From NCBI GenBank assembly GCA_902590295.1, contig CACIWH010000002.1, positions 10,001 to 65,874 of the forward strand: a stretch of 55,874 nt of DNA, read 5' to 3'. Positions within the stretch are counted from its first letter, which is position 1. Every line of letters begins with the position of its first letter. Of the stretch, positions 1 to 11,566 are shown piece by piece. The notes under the pieces are model-generated. The model did not search any database and was not told the DNA's origin. It saw only the letters and a program-made list of their open reading frames with translations. The stretch comes from an uncultured Pelagibacteraceae bacterium (lineage in GTDB: Bacteria; Pseudomonadota; Alphaproteobacteria; Pelagibacterales; Pelagibacteraceae). Position numbers and translations under genes: made by a program.

Positions 1-921
<921 letters not shown>

Positions 922-964
922 TATGCACAGAAAAAAATTCTGTGTTTGAATCAAATTTTGTTTA

Positions 965-1013
965 AATGTTCATCTATTCGAACATTTTAGATTGTTCATC
1001 TATTCGAACAATC
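965..1013 (-). repeat. Two tandem hairpins with identical loops in the 16S-23S spacer
   Basis: An 18-base unit, TGTTCATCTATTCGAACA, occurs at 967-984 and again at 993-1010. Each copy is a stem-loop. The first has AATGTTC/GAACATT arms (965-971 and 980-986) and the second has GATTGTTC/GAACAATC arms (990-997 and 1006-1013). Both enclose the same 8-base loop, ATCTATTC (GAAUAGAU in the transcript). The outer stem bases differ between the copies yet remain paired, so the pairing seems to be maintained. It lies between tRNA-Ala and 23S, where processing and antitermination signals are usually found; the function is inferred from position only. Confidence 0.7.
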
Positions 1014-1072
1014 GGATATAGATATTGATAATAATTAAAAAAAATTCACAAATAAAATAACTATGTGTTTCC

Positions 1073-1148
1073 TGGTGGAGGATAGCGGGATCGAACCGCT
1101 GACCTCCTGAATGCAAATCAGGCGCTCTCCCAGCTGAGCTAATCCCCC
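1073..1148 (-). tRNA. tRNA-Ala (anticodon TGC)
   Basis: A full 76-base cloverleaf on the minus strand, with acceptor stem GGGGGAT/ATCCTCC, a D-loop containing GG, anticodon TGC in the loop TTTGCAT, T-loop TTCGATC, A73 and an encoded CCA. It lies in the 16S-23S spacer next to tRNA-Ile, the classical bacterial arrangement, and must be released from the rRNA transcript. Its D-loop and T-loop are normal, in contrast to tRNA-Phe and tRNA-Thr elsewhere in this window. Confidence 0.97.
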
Positions 1149-1157
1149 AGATAATTT

Positions 1158-1234
1158 TGGTGGGCCGAGATAGACTCGAACTATCGACCCCACCCTTATC
1201 AAGGGTGTGCTCTAACCAACTGAGCTACCGGCCC
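1158..1234 (-). tRNA. tRNA-Ile (anticodon GAT)
   Basis: A 77-base minus-strand cloverleaf with acceptor stem GGGCCGG and the complementary 3' strand, D-loop AGTTGGTTA, anticodon GAT, T-loop TTCGAGT, A73 and encoded CCA. It lies between 16S and tRNA-Ala, only 9 bases from the latter. Confidence 0.97.
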
Positions 1235-1264
1235 TCATTGTATTTAAGAGAAACACAAAAAAAA

Positions 1265-1289
1265 TAAGAAGAGAAATGCGGACGGTCAA
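1265..1289 (-). repeat. 3' arm of the 16S rRNA processing stalk
   Basis: This stretch is complementary to 2901-2925 on the other side of the 16S gene. In the transcript the two arms form about 25 consecutive pairs with a few G-U wobbles (core arm AAGAAGAGAAATGCGGAC at 1266-1283). A long helix enclosing 16S is the classical RNase III processing stalk of pre-rRNA. That role is inferred from position and pairing. Confidence 0.8.
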
Positions 1290-1340
1290 CATTAACCTGT
1301 TAAATATTTAGAATAAAATAATAAAATTTTATTCATCCTT

Positions 1341-2818
<1,478 letters not shown>

Positions 2819-2827
2819 AAAACGGCG

Positions 2828-2880
2828 CACACTAGCTTCCATATAAATCTAAGAATAAATTTATATGTAGTTGAAGTGTG
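2828..2880 (-). repeat. Leader hairpin just upstream of 16S
   Basis: Outer arms CACACT (2828-2833) and AGTGTG (2875-2880) enclose an inner perfect 9-base stem, CATATAAAT (2840-2848) with ATTTATATG (2859-2867). It sits in the rRNA leader immediately 5' of the mature 16S end. A role in leader folding or 16S 5' maturation is likely but inferred. Confidence 0.55.
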
Positions 2881-2900
2881 TACGACAAATTTTGGTAACC

Positions 2901-2925
2901 TTAACCGTCCACACTTCTCTTCTTA
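2901..2925 (-). repeat. 5' arm of the 16S rRNA processing stalk
   Basis: This is the partner of 1265-1289. The leader arm (core 2907-2924) pairs without a mismatch, allowing G-U, with the spacer arm beyond the 3' end of 16S. It lies inside the leader transcribed from the promoter near 3000. Confidence 0.8.
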
Positions 2926-2947
2926 AATTTCACGTTTTAAATAGCTA

Positions 2948-2965
2948 ATTAGGCCTGAGCCTAAT
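2948..2965 (-). repeat. Short perfect hairpin at the start of the rRNA leader
   Basis: A perfect 7-base stem, ATTAGGC/GCCTAAT, with a 4-base loop lies about 25 bases into the predicted rRNA transcript. There is no T-tract after it on the minus strand, so it does not look like a terminator. A leader regulatory or antitermination element is possible. No clear boxA is visible beside it. Confidence 0.4.
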
Positions 2966-2997
2966 AATAACAATAATTTTATTGTTTGGAAAAAACG

Positions 2998-3025
2998 CTT
3001 ATAGTACAAATCGCTACTAAATCAA
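2998..3025 (-). promoter_or_regulatory. Likely sigma-70 promoter of the rRNA operon
   Basis: On the minus strand there is a -35-like TTGATT (3020-3025), a 16-base spacer and a -10-like TATAAG (2998-3003), followed by a GCG-containing discriminator. This would start transcription near 2990, about 170 bases upstream of 16S. The 296 bases between 16S and the next gene hold only this promoter, the leader hairpins and the processing arm. The call rests on consensus matching alone. Confidence 0.5.
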
Positions 3026-3113
3026 GAATTTTGATTGAAAAAATTCATGAAAAAACTAATAAAAATAGGCTTTTTTGGACTAAAAAAATGTCAAAATAAG
3101 TCAATAAAAAAAA

Positions 3114-4415
3114 ATGTATTTTATTCAACTTAAAATTGTCAATTTTCTAAAAAAAAATATTGAGATTTTTTTATTAATATTGCTATTAATAATCTCTGTT
3201 TTTATAACTCAAATATATAACTTTAATACTCAAAAAATTCAAAACGATTACCTTGAAATCTTAAGAAATTCATATTTTAAAAAATCTGTGAAATATTTTT
3301 TTTCAAATTTAAAACCAAAATTTGAAGATGTTGAATATAAAATAAAGGGAGGAGACTCAGTTGTAAGTATTTTAAACGAGCTATCAGTTAACGAAACTGA
3401 TATACAAAACATTGTAACTTTATTAAAAAAAACTAATTCGCAAAAGCTAGTTAAAAATCAAATATTAAAAATAACATTAGAGAATACTAAAAATTTAAGG
3501 GGAGTATCTAACATTTTAATACCGGTAACCAAGTCTAGGAAATTAGAATTATCTAAAGATTTAGCAAAAAATTCTTTTGTAAAAAGAGAAATAATAACAA
3601 ATTTGGAAAAAAAAATTGTATTTAAAGAAGGAGTAATAAAATCAAGTTTGTATAAAAGTGCAACAAAAGAAAATATTAGCGCAAATATAATAGTGGAATT
3701 TGCTAGGCTTTATGGATTTCAAATTGATTTTCAAAGAGACATTCGAAAAAATGATTCTTTTCAGATAATATATGAGATTTATGTAGATGAAAATGGAAAA
3801 ATATTTGAAAGTGGAGATATTATTTACGCAAACTTAATGCTTCGTGGACAATATAATCAATTATATTATTTTCCAAAAAAAAATTATGATGGACATTACG
3901 ATGAGAATGGTAAAAGTGTAAAAAAAGCATTAATGAAAACTCCAATCAATGGAGCTAGGTTGTCTTCTTCATTTGGAATGAGAAAACATCCTATTCTTGG
4001 TTATAATAAAATGCATAGAGGTACCGACTTTGCGGCGCCAGAGGGAACACCTATTATGGCATCGGGCGATGGTATAATAATGAAGGCTGGTTGGTGTGGA
4101 GGCGGGGGAAATTGTGTTAAAATTAAACATAACAAAACATATCAAACTATATATGCACATATGAAAAATTTTTCTAGCCTTGCCATACCTGGAAATAGAG
4201 TTAAGCAAGGACAAGTAATTGGATATGTGGGATCGACAGGTATGTCTACGGGACCGCATTTGCACTACGAGGTCATAGAAAATGGAAAAAAAATTAATTC
4301 ACAACTTTTAAAACTTCCTCCAGGAAAATCTCTAGAAGGTAATAACAGAAAACAATTTGAGATAGTTAAAATAAAGACTGATGTGCTTAAGTCTGATTTA
4401 GTCGAAAATTTTTAG
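3114..4415 (+). CDS. Membrane-anchored M23 family metallopeptidase
   Basis: This 433-residue protein is a likely cell-wall hydrolase of the LytM/M23 family, acting on peptidoglycan from the periplasmic face of the inner membrane. Residues about 15-35 form one transmembrane segment, followed by a long region of mixed structure and a C-terminal M23 domain (about 270-400). The zinc and catalytic residues are visible: H301 and D305 in HRGTDF, H349 in YAHMK, and H382 and H384 in PHLHYE. It may be a true enzyme rather than a degenerate EnvC/NlpD-type activator, because all the expected metal ligands are present. It is transcribed divergently from the rRNA operon and converges with the DUF4167 gene, overlapping it by 4 bases. 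The exact substrate is unknown. Confidence 0.85.
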   Translation: MYFIQLKIVNFLKKNIEIFLLILLLIISVFITQIYNFNTQKIQNDYLEILRNSYFKKSVKYFFSNLKPKFEDVEYKIKGGDSVVSILNELSVNETDIQNIVTLLKKTNSQKLVKNQILKITLENTKNLRGVSNILIPVTKSRKLELSKDLAKNSFVKREIITNLEKKIVFKEGVIKSSLYKSATKENISANIIVEFARLYGFQIDFQRDIRKNDSFQIIYEIYVDENGKIFESGDIIYANLMLRGQYNQLYYFPKKNYDGHYDENGKSVKKALMKTPINGARLSSSFGMRKHPILGYNKMHRGTDFAAPEGTPIMASGDGIIMKAGWCGGGGNCVKIKHNKTYQTIYAHMKNFSSLAIPGNRVKQGQVIGYVGSTGMSTGPHLHYEVIENGKKINSQLLKLPPGKSLEGNNRKQFEIVKIKTDVLKSDLVENF

Positions 4416-4735
4416 TTTTGTTCAAATTGAGTTTGGGATTTTTCTTTTTGTTTTTCTTTTTGCTCAATAGAAATTCTTAGAAAATGATCTGCGTATTGAT
4501 AATAGTTTTCAGAAAGGATTTTATCTCCATTTGAAAGTGCTTCTCTTGCTAACTCATTATACTTTAAAATTAGTTTATCAACATTGCCATTATTTCTGTT
4601 ATTTTTTCTTCTAAATCCATTTTCTCTGTTTCCAAGTTCTGTATTAATTCTACCAATATCATTAGACCTTTTAAATGGTCTGTCTTGCATATTCCTATTT
4701 CTTGCTCTTTTTTGATTATTTTTGAAGGGTCTCAT
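4412..4735 (-). CDS. DUF4167 domain protein
   Basis: This small basic protein of 107 residues begins MRPFKNNQKRARNRN and has a core of about residues 50-95 (LILKYNELAREALSNGDKIL followed by ENYYQYADHFLRI). That core matches the DUF4167 family, which is widespread and nearly confined to Alphaproteobacteria. No biochemical function is established; the Arg/Asn-rich N-terminus suggests nucleic-acid contact, which is inference. It lies 7 bases downstream of prmC on the same strand, so it is probably the last gene of the lysC-ispG-prfA-prmC operon. A prmC-DUF4167 neighbourhood is typical of Alphaproteobacteria. Confidence 0.8.
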   Translation of the reverse strand: MRPFKNNQKRARNRNMQDRPFKRSNDIGRINTELGNRENGFRRKNNRNNGNVDKLILKYNELAREALSNGDKILSENYYQYADHFLRISIEQKEKQKEKSQTQFEQN

Positions 4736-4742
4736 TATTATT

Positions 4743-5582
4743 TTAGATTAATTTTGTCGATACTATGCATCTGTCATAATTTGATAAGTCTTTAACTATT
4801 TTATTAATATAAAAATTATATTTTTTTAGTATTTTTATCACTTTGTATTTTTGATCACTGCCTATTTCAATAATTAATTTCCCATTAATTTTTAATAATT
4901 GTGATGCTTTTATTATTATTTTTTTTAATACTTCAGTACCTTCAGTTCCTCCATCTAAAGCTAATAAAGGTTCAAATTCGCTAACACCCAAATATTTTAG
5001 TTGATGTTTATCAATATAAGGAGGATTACTGATGATTAAATCATATTTACCATAATTAAAATTGTCAACATCTGTTTTGTAAATTTTCAATCTATTTTTT
5101 ATATGATGTAATTTTGCATTAAATTTAGCTATTTTTAAAGCCTTTTGGCAACAGTCAATACCTACAGCTAAACACTTTTTTCTTTCTTTAAGTATAGATA
5201 TTATTAAACATCCAGAGCCTAAGCCTATTTCTAAAAGTCTCTTTGTTTGATTTACAGCAATGATATTAAAAGTCTCTTCAATCAAATGTTCTGTCTCTGG
5301 TCTTGGAATAAGAACATTTTTGTCTATGTAAAATTCATTTTTCCAAAATTCTTTTTTCTTTAAAATATAAGCAATAGGTTCATTCGCTTTTCTTCTCTCA
5401 ATTTTTGATAAAAAAATATAATAATGTTTGAGAGTTATAGCTTTTTTAAGATTAAGTATTAATTCTTCGATAGTGATATTTAAGCTATCAGATAATAATA
5501 TCTCAGTATCAATTTTATAACTATTTATTTTACTTGATTTAAGTATGCTATATCCATTCTCAAGCGCTTGAAATAAATTCAT
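4743..5582 (-). CDS. prmC: Peptide chain release factor N5-glutamine methyltransferase
   Basis: PrmC methylates the glutamine of the GGQ motif of release factors RF1 and RF2, using S-adenosylmethionine. The 279-residue protein has an N-terminal helical domain (about 1-95) and a Rossmann methyltransferase domain. SAM motif I is LEIGLGSG (117-124), and the family signature NPPY is at 186-189. The start codon overlaps the stop of prfA by 4 bases (ATGA), so the modifying enzyme and its substrate are translationally coupled. Length and motifs match the family, and nothing is missing. Confidence 0.95.
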   Translation of the reverse strand: MNLFQALENGYSILKSSKINSYKIDTEILLSDSLNITIEELILNLKKAITLKHYYIFLSKIERRKANEPIAYILKKKEFWKNEFYIDKNVLIPRPETEHLIEETFNIIAVNQTKRLLEIGLGSGCLIISILKERKKCLAVGIDCCQKALKIAKFNAKLHHIKNRLKIYKTDVDNFNYGKYDLIISNPPYIDKHQLKYLGVSEFEPLLALDGGTEGTEVLKKIIIKASQLLKINGKLIIEIGSDQKYKVIKILKKYNFYINKIVKDLSNYDRCIVSTKLI

Positions 5583-6655
5583 TTTTCTAAACTTTTAAGT
5601 TCTTCCTCTTGAGCATGTAAATTAAGATTATCTACTATCTCATCAAATATCTCACCTTCCATAAACTCTTCTAATTTATGTAATGTAAGATTTATTCTAT
5701 GATCAGTTACTCTTCCTTGTGGAAAATTATAAGTTCGTATTCTTTCTGATCTGTCTCCAGTTCCAATTTTGCTTTTTCTATCTTTGGACCTCGCATCTTC
5801 TAATTTTTTTCTTTCAAACTCATAAATTCTTGATCTTAAAATTTTAAGACCTTTCTCCTTATTTCGTATCTGAGATTTTTCATCTTGTTGACTAACAACT
5901 ATTCCTGTTGGTATGTGCGTAATCCTTACTGCGGAGTCAGTAGTATTAACGCTTTGACCTCCGGGTCCACTACTTCTAAAAACATCGATCCTTAAATCTT
6001 TATCATCGATCTTTACATCAACATCCTCTGCTTCTGGAAGTACAGCAACAGTGGCAGCAGACGTGTGAACCCTCCCCTGTGTTTCGGTCTCAGGAACTCT
6101 TTGTACTCGATGGACTCCACTCTCAAATTTAAGAGAGGAATAAATATTTTGTCCTTTTATACTTGCTATAACTTCTTTAAGACCCCCAGCATCACTTTTG
6201 GAAATACTAATTAGTTCTAATAACCATTTTTTTTTATTACTTACCTTTTCATACATCTTAAACAAATCTGCGGCAAATAAACTTGCTTCTAGACCACCCG
6301 TTCCTGCACGGATTTCAATAATTGCATTTTTTGTGTCCGCTTCATCTTTTGGGATTAAAAACAATTTTAATTTTTTTTCATTATAAATTTTTTTTTTATT
6401 GAGTTCCTCTAATTCAAATTTTGCTAAATTTTTCATGTCTTCATCTGACTGATTATCATTTAATATTTTTTCTAAGTCATTAACTGTTTCATTAAAAGAT
6501 AAATACTGTTTAGCGTTAATTAAAACTTCATTTAAATCTGAATACTCTTTAGATATTTTAGCAAAATTTTTTTTATCTATTTTGTCAGATGATAGTTTGT
6601 TCTCTAATAGTTTATGTCTAGAGATAATTTCTCTTATTTTTTCTACTGGGATCAT
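5579..6655 (-). CDS. prfA: Peptide chain release factor 1
   Basis: RF1 recognises UAA and UAG and triggers peptide release on the ribosome. The 358-residue protein has the catalytic GGQ at 232-234 within the segment beginning [10 protein letters not shown]. The codon-recognition tripeptide region reads P-E-T at 188-190 (PxT form, as expected for RF1 rather than the SPF of RF2). The C-terminal [20 protein letters not shown] region is also present. It sits between ispG and prmC, 3 bases downstream of ispG. Stop codons in this window are mostly TAA, with some TAG and TGA, so both release factors are presumably needed. Confidence 0.97.
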   Translation of the reverse strand: MIPVEKIREIISRHKLLENKLSSDKIDKKNFAKISKEYSDLNEVLINAKQYLSFNETVNDLEKILNDNQSDEDMKNLAKFELEELNKKKIYNEKKLKLFLIPKDEADTKNAIIEIRAGTGGLEASLFAADLFKMYEKVSNKKKWLLELISISKSDAGGLKEVIASIKGQNIYSSLKFESGVHRVQRVPETETQGRVHTSAATVAVLPEAEDVDVKIDDKDLRIDVFRSSGPGGQSVNTTDSAVRITHIPTGIVVSQQDEKSQIRNKEKGLKILRSRIYEFERKKLEDARSKDRKSKIGTGDRSERIRTYNFPQGRVTDHRINLTLHKLEEFMEGEIFDEIVDNLNLHAQEEELKSLEK

Positions 6656-6658
6656 TGT

Positions 6659-7759
6659 TTATTTTTTATTTAATATTTCGGCCTCTTTTTTCTCTATGAG
6701 TGAGACTACTTGAGATATTATTTCATCGTTTTTTATCTTTTTATTTTGTATACCATTTAGATATAACATATTGCTATCTTTGCCGCCCCCAGTAATGCCT
6801 ATTTCTGTTTGAGAGGCCTCTCCAGGACCGTTAACTACGCACCCAATTATTGAGAGAGTAATCGGAGTTTTAATATGGGCTAGCTTTTCCTCAAGCTTTT
6901 TTACAGTTTCGATAACGTCAAAACCCTGTCTTGCGCAGGATGGGCAAGAAATAATTTTTACTCCTCTAGATCTAAGATTTAAAGACTTTAGAATTTCATT
7001 TCCAATTTTAATTTCTTTAACTGGATCATCGGATAAAGATACTCTTAAAGTATCACCAATGCCTTCTAGTAATAATACACCTAATCCAATAGATGATTTT
7101 ACGCTTCCAGGTATGAAACTGCCTGACTCAGTGATTCCTAAATGTAAAGGGTAGTCGGTTTTTTTTGATAATTGCCTGTAGGCTGCAACTGACAGAAAAA
7201 CATCTGAAGATTTAACACTTACTTTAATTTGATCGAAGTTGTTATCTTCAATTAATTTTATATTTCTTATTGCGCTTTCAACTAAAGCTTCGGGACAAGG
7301 TTCTTTAAATTTTTCTAATATGTCTTGCTCTAAAGATCCAGCATTAACTCCGATTCTTATGGAACATTCATTATATTTTGCAGATTTAATAATTTCTTTT
7401 AACTTTTCTTTACCTCCAATATTTCCTGGATTTATTCTTAAACATTTCGCGCCATTATCTGCAGCTTCTAGTGCTCTCTTGTAATGAAAATGAATATCTG
7501 CGATTATTGGCACTTCGGAATACTTGCACACTTCTTTAAGGGCTTTAGTTGAGTCCTCGTCGGGGCAAGAAACCCTAACTAAATCTGCACCCTCATTTAC
7601 AAGATCCTCAATCTGTTGGATAGTTGCTTTGGTATTAGTGGTTAAAGTATTTGTCATTGATTGGACTGATATTGGGTTAGAACCTCCAATTTTAACTTTT
7701 CCAACGCTAATTTCTTTTGATTTTCTTTTTAAGATATCTCTGTAAGGTCTTAAACTCAT
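6659..7759 (-). CDS. ispG: 4-hydroxy-3-methylbut-2-enyl diphosphate synthase
   Basis: IspG (GcpE) catalyses the penultimate step of the MEP isoprenoid pathway, reducing 2-C-methylerythritol cyclodiphosphate with a 4Fe-4S cluster. The 366-residue protein has the usual bacterial two-domain layout, a TIM-barrel (about 15-260) and a cluster domain with C272, C275 and C307, and the conserved CVVNGPGE segment containing E314. Its start overlaps the lysC stop by 4 bases, so the two genes are coupled. The organism therefore makes isoprenoids (quinones, undecaprenyl phosphate) by the MEP route. Confidence 0.97.
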   Translation of the reverse strand: MSLRPYRDILKRKSKEISVGKVKIGGSNPISVQSMTNTLTTNTKATIQQIEDLVNEGADLVRVSCPDEDSTKALKEVCKYSEVPIIADIHFHYKRALEAADNGAKCLRINPGNIGGKEKLKEIIKSAKYNECSIRIGVNAGSLEQDILEKFKEPCPEALVESAIRNIKLIEDNNFDQIKVSVKSSDVFLSVAAYRQLSKKTDYPLHLGITESGSFIPGSVKSSIGLGVLLLEGIGDTLRVSLSDDPVKEIKIGNEILKSLNLRSRGVKIISCPSCARQGFDVIETVKKLEEKLAHIKTPITLSIIGCVVNGPGEASQTEIGITGGGKDSNMLYLNGIQNKKIKNDEIISQVVSLIEKKEAEILNKK

Positions 7760-8976
7760 AGATTATTATTTAATTTAAATTCTTGGTGGAGTATTTCAAC
7801 AGATTTTTTTAAATTTTTTTTGCTAATTAAAACTGATATTTTGATTTCTGAAGTAGATATAACTTCTATGTTTATTTTTTTTTTTGCTAAAGCATTAAAC
7901 ATTCTATAAGTAACCCCAGGAGTAGTTATCATGCCTACGCCAATTATAGATACTTTTGACACATTTTTATTAACAATCAATTTTTTAAATCTAATTAATC
8001 TATTATTTTCTAAAAGTTTCCGAGTTTTAACAAAATCATCCAATTTAATAGTAAACGTTAAGTCTGTCTCTCTGCTATTTGCTGAAATGTTTTGTACGAC
8101 CATGTCAACATTAATTGCATTATCGTAAAGAGGTTTAAAGATAGATGCAGCAACACCTGGTTTATCTTTAACTCCTATCAGTGTTAATTTTGCATCATTT
8201 TTAGTAAAAGAGATTCCTCTAATGGTATTTTTGCTAAATACATCCTTTTTTTTGGTAATTGTTGTTCCTTTCCTTTTTGAAAAAGTTGATCTTACATCAA
8301 TTTCAATTCTGCCTAGTCTAGCCTCTTGTATTGATGCAGGCTGCATAACTTTTGCGCCAAGGGAAGCCATCTCTAACATTTCTTCATAAGATATTTTTTC
8401 TATTTTTTTTGCATTTTTTGTTAAATTTGGATCTGTTGTATAAACGCCTTCAACATCGGTATAAATTATACATTTTTTTGCATTAAAAAATTTTGCACAC
8501 AGTATCGCGCTAGTATCTGAACCACCTCTTTCAAGTGTAGTTATTCTACAGTCAGAATTTATTCCTTGGAATCCTGTTATTACAGGTATTCCTCCTTTTT
8601 TTAGATAATTGATTATTTTTGTCTTTTGTATTTTTATTATTCTTGCAGAACTATAGTTTCCTTTGGTTATAATTGGTAATTGCCATCCTAACCAAGACCT
8701 AGATTTATAACCAAGGTCAATAAGTTTCCCAGCTATTAGCGCACAAGAAATCTGTTCTCCAGTTGACAAAATGACATCTTTTTCATCATTAGGAAAATTC
8801 TGGGATATTTTTTTTGTTTTCAATAATAATTGATTTGTAACTCCACTCATTGCAGAAGACACAACAATCACTTTGTAGTTTTTTTTAACGTATGAAGTAA
8901 TTATTTTAGCTACTTTTATGATTTTTTTTAAAGTGCCTACTGATGTTCCTCCAAATTTTAAAACAATTATTTTCAT
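7756..8976 (-). CDS. lysC: Aspartate kinase
   Basis: Aspartokinase phosphorylates aspartate, the first step toward lysine, threonine, methionine and diaminopimelate. The 406-residue protein starts with the kinase motif KFGGTS (7-12), has the DTS-type element GGSDTSAI, and ends in two ACT regulatory repeats (about 265-400). It is therefore a monofunctional feedback-regulated enzyme. There is no lysine riboswitch in the 63 bases upstream, which separate it from the divergent ubiG. It heads the minus-strand lysC-ispG-prfA-prmC-DUF4167 unit. Confidence 0.96.
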   Translation of the reverse strand: MKIIVLKFGGTSVGTLKKIIKVAKIITSYVKKNYKVIVVSSAMSGVTNQLLLKTKKISQNFPNDEKDVILSTGEQISCALIAGKLIDLGYKSRSWLGWQLPIITKGNYSSARIIKIQKTKIINYLKKGGIPVITGFQGINSDCRITTLERGGSDTSAILCAKFFNAKKCIIYTDVEGVYTTDPNLTKNAKKIEKISYEEMLEMASLGAKVMQPASIQEARLGRIEIDVRSTFSKRKGTTITKKKDVFSKNTIRGISFTKNDAKLTLIGVKDKPGVAASIFKPLYDNAINVDMVVQNISANSRETDLTFTIKLDDFVKTRKLLENNRLIRFKKLIVNKNVSKVSIIGVGMITTPGVTYRMFNALAKKKINIEVISTSEIKISVLISKKNLKKSVEILHQEFKLNNNL

Positions 8977-9039
8977 TGATATATTTATTTAAATTTTATA
9001 TTTAGATAATTATTATCATAAATTTAAAGTCAACTATCA

Positions 9040-9768
9040 ATGAAAAATATCACTGTTAATAAAAAAGAAATCAATAAATTTTCGAAGTTGGCTAAAGAAT
9101 GGTGGGATCCAAACGGTAAATTTAAACCCCTGCATAAATTTAATCCTGTCAGACTAAATTATATAAAAAAAAGTATATTGAAATATATAAAGAAGAAATC
9201 ACCAGATAGCTCACTTAAAAATATAAAAATCTTAGACATAGGTTGTGGGGGCGGTTTATTATGTGAGCCTCTTTCAAAATTGGGGGCAAAAGTTGTAGGT
9301 ATTGATGCTTCAGAAAAAAATATTAAAATTGCTAAAATGCATGCAAAAGAAAATAATTTAAAGATAGAATATTACTGTGCTTCCCCTGAAAACTATATAC
9401 ATAAAGAAAAATTTGACGTAATTTTAAACATGGAAATTGTAGAACACGTAAAAGATGTTGATTTATTTTTAAAGGAAAGTTCTAAATTCTTAAAAAAAAA
9501 TGGGATGATGTTTATTGCAACTTTGAATAAAACTTTAAAATCCTATATATTTGCAATATTAGGTGCTGAATATATTTTAAGATGGTTGCCAATCGGAACA
9601 CATGATTGGAACATGTTTATAAAACCGAGTGATCTTGAACTAATTTGTAACAAAAATTCTTTAATTTTAGATCAGAAGCTTGGAGTTAAATACAATGTTT
9701 TATCGGATGATTGGGATTTGTCGTCTGACTGTGACGTAAACTACATGGCAAGATTTAAGAAGATTTAA
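9040..9768 (+). CDS. ubiG: Ubiquinone biosynthesis O-methyltransferase
   Basis: UbiG carries out both O-methylation steps of ubiquinone synthesis. The 242-residue protein has the characteristic N-terminus FSKLAKEWWDPNGKFKPLH, the SAM-binding motif LDIGCGGG (65-72) and the post-motif elements with NMEIVEHV and GTHDW. Length equals the family norm. A lysC-ubiG divergent pair is common in Alphaproteobacteria. Its 3' end overlaps the convergent DUF1178 gene by 4 bases. Confidence 0.96.
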   Translation: MKNITVNKKEINKFSKLAKEWWDPNGKFKPLHKFNPVRLNYIKKSILKYIKKKSPDSSLKNIKILDIGCGGGLLCEPLSKLGAKVVGIDASEKNIKIAKMHAKENNLKIEYYCASPENYIHKEKFDVILNMEIVEHVKDVDLFLKESSKFLKKNGMMFIATLNKTLKSYIFAILGAEYILRWLPIGTHDWNMFIKPSDLELICNKNSLILDQKLGVKYNVLSDDWDLSSDCDVNYMARFKKI

Positions 9769-10193
9769 TTTTTTTTTTCTTGTATCCAGGGAAAGATTTG
9801 TGTTTCGATACCTTCTTCTTGCAGCTCACGTATTTGTTTTGTGGTTGCATTACCATAGATACCTTTAGAGTTTTTTTTGTCATTATAATGTAGTGATCTA
9901 GCTCTATAAGCAAAATCATCTCCTACATTCTCAAAATTTTTTTCAATAAAATTTTGGAATTCTAAAATTTTTTTCTTGATGATATATTTTTTTTTATTTC
10001 TAATTTTGTCCAATTTTTTTTGTCTTGAAGAAACAATATTTGGTGCCATCAAGGTTTTACTAATGTTATTTGAGTCACAAAAATGACAATTTAAAAATTT
10101 CTTATTTTTCAATTTTTCAAATTCTAATGAGGATGAAAACCAGCTATCAAAAGATTTTTTACAATTATCACATTTCAATTTATATCTAATCAT
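9765..10193 (-). CDS. DUF1178 family protein
   Basis: A 142-residue protein with the DUF1178 layout. The N-terminus has a zinc-ribbon-like pattern (CDNCKKSFDSWF near residue 8 and CHFCDSNNI near 36), then a basic stretch, then a conserved end beginning AYRARSLHYNDKKNSKGIYG. The four cysteines suggest a metal site. The family has no established function; it is frequent in Alphaproteobacteria near ubiG. It starts 3 bases after argJ ends, so the two are co-transcribed. Confidence 0.85.
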   Translation of the reverse strand: MIRYKLKCDNCKKSFDSWFSSSLEFEKLKNKKFLNCHFCDSNNISKTLMAPNIVSSRQKKLDKIRNKKKYIIKKKILEFQNFIEKNFENVGDDFAYRARSLHYNDKKNSKGIYGNATTKQIRELQEEGIETQIFPWIQEKKN

Positions 10194-10196
10194 GTA

Positions 10197-11498
10197 TTAA
10201 CTTCTGTAATCGGAATTAATTTCTAAATATTTTTTAGTAAAATCCATGGTGTAACAAGTAAAATTTTTTTTTCCTAAATTTACATCGAGTACAATTTTTA
10301 TAGAACTATTTTTCATGTATTCCTTAAGATTGCTTTCTGAATAATTCTTGGCTACTTGTCCTTTCTCAAAAACTTTGTAATCACCTATCATTAAATTTAC
10401 AGAATTGATGTTAATTTCTACATCATTTTTTCCTGCAGCCATCAAGATTCTTCCCCAGTTTGGGTCTTCTCCCGCAAAAGCAGTTTTTACTAAAGGAGAA
10501 TTTGCAATTGAAAAAGCTATTTTTTTTGCATCATCCTCTGTTTTGCACTTATTAACATCTATTTGTATAAATTTTGAAGCCCCTTCGCCATCGCTCACAA
10601 CTCTTTTAGCTAAATTTAATAAAACACTATTTACAGCTTTATCAAAGTCTTTTAATTTAATGTCATTGATGTTGCTAATATTTTGATTTTTAGCAATTCC
10701 AGTTGAAAAGAAAGATATCATATCATTAGTGCTTGTATCGCCATCACAACTAATTGCATTAAATGTATTAGTTATATTTTTTTTAAGTATTTTTTTCAAA
10801 ATACTCGATGATAAATTTGCATCTGTAAAAATATATGCAAGTGTAGTTGCCATATTGGGAAAAATCATTCCTGATCCCTTTGCAATACCGTAGATTTTAA
10901 CTTTAGTATTACCAATTTTACATTCCTCCATTGCTAATTTTGGCTTTAAGTCAGTTGTGAGAATACTCATTGCTGACTTAATCCATAAGTACTTATTTTG
11001 AGTATATTTAATTTTATTAACTAAATCTTTTATCGACGACTTAATTTTCGTTAAAGGAAATTGCTCACCTATTGTCCCCGTACAACCAAATATTATATCT
11101 TTAGGTGAAATTTTTTTTGGATTGTCCTCATCAGTTTTTTGTTTATATGTCAACAATCTAGCTGTTTCATCAGCTATTTCTTTTAAAGAATTATATCCTT
11201 TTATACCTGTTAAACAGTTTGCATTTCGTGCATTAACCAACAGAGCTTTTATTTTTTTAGTCTTTGTTGCTAAGTTCCACTTTATATTTTCTGAAATTAC
11301 TTTTGACTGAGTGTACAAGGATGCGTATTCAGCCCCATTTCTGAAGTAAAATAATACAAGGTCATCCCTTTTATTATTGTACAAATTTGCTGATGTTACA
11401 GAAATTGATAATCCATCAATGTGATCTAGGTCCTGAAAGTCTGCCATTTTTGACCTATCATTTTTGGAAATCAAAAAATTACTTAAATTTATGGCCAT
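10197..11498 (-). CDS. argJ: Glutamate N-acetyltransferase / ornithine acetyltransferase
   Basis: ArgJ moves the acetyl group from N-acetylornithine to glutamate, closing the acetyl cycle of arginine synthesis. The 433-residue precursor cleaves itself before a catalytic threonine. Here the site reads M-A-T-T-L at 216-220 with T218 in the expected position, followed by FTDAN. The oxyanion CTGTIGE element (139-145) is also present. It works with ArgB, ArgD and ArgF encoded elsewhere in this window. Whether it is mono- or bifunctional cannot be read from sequence. Confidence 0.95.
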   Translation of the reverse strand: MAINLSNFLISKNDRSKMADFQDLDHIDGLSISVTSANLYNNKRDDLVLFYFRNGAEYASLYTQSKVISENIKWNLATKTKKIKALLVNARNANCLTGIKGYNSLKEIADETARLLTYKQKTDEDNPKKISPKDIIFGCTGTIGEQFPLTKIKSSIKDLVNKIKYTQNKYLWIKSAMSILTTDLKPKLAMEECKIGNTKVKIYGIAKGSGMIFPNMATTLAYIFTDANLSSSILKKILKKNITNTFNAISCDGDTSTNDMISFFSTGIAKNQNISNINDIKLKDFDKAVNSVLLNLAKRVVSDGEGASKFIQIDVNKCKTEDDAKKIAFSIANSPLVKTAFAGEDPNWGRILMAAGKNDVEININSVNLMIGDYKVFEKGQVAKNYSESNLKEYMKNSSIKIVLDVNLGKKNFTCYTMDFTKKYLEINSDYRS

Positions 11499-11566
11499 AT
11501 TATTTAAATTTATTAATTTGTAACTATATATTTATTTAACTATTAATGTATATGAAAAATTAAAAA

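Noticed and set aside
2948..2965. The perfect 7-base hairpin as a terminator
   Set aside because: It is inside the rRNA leader and has no T-tract on the transcribed strand.
8977..9039. A lysine riboswitch upstream of lysC
   Set aside because: Only 63 AT-rich bases separate lysC from ubiG, too short for that riboswitch.
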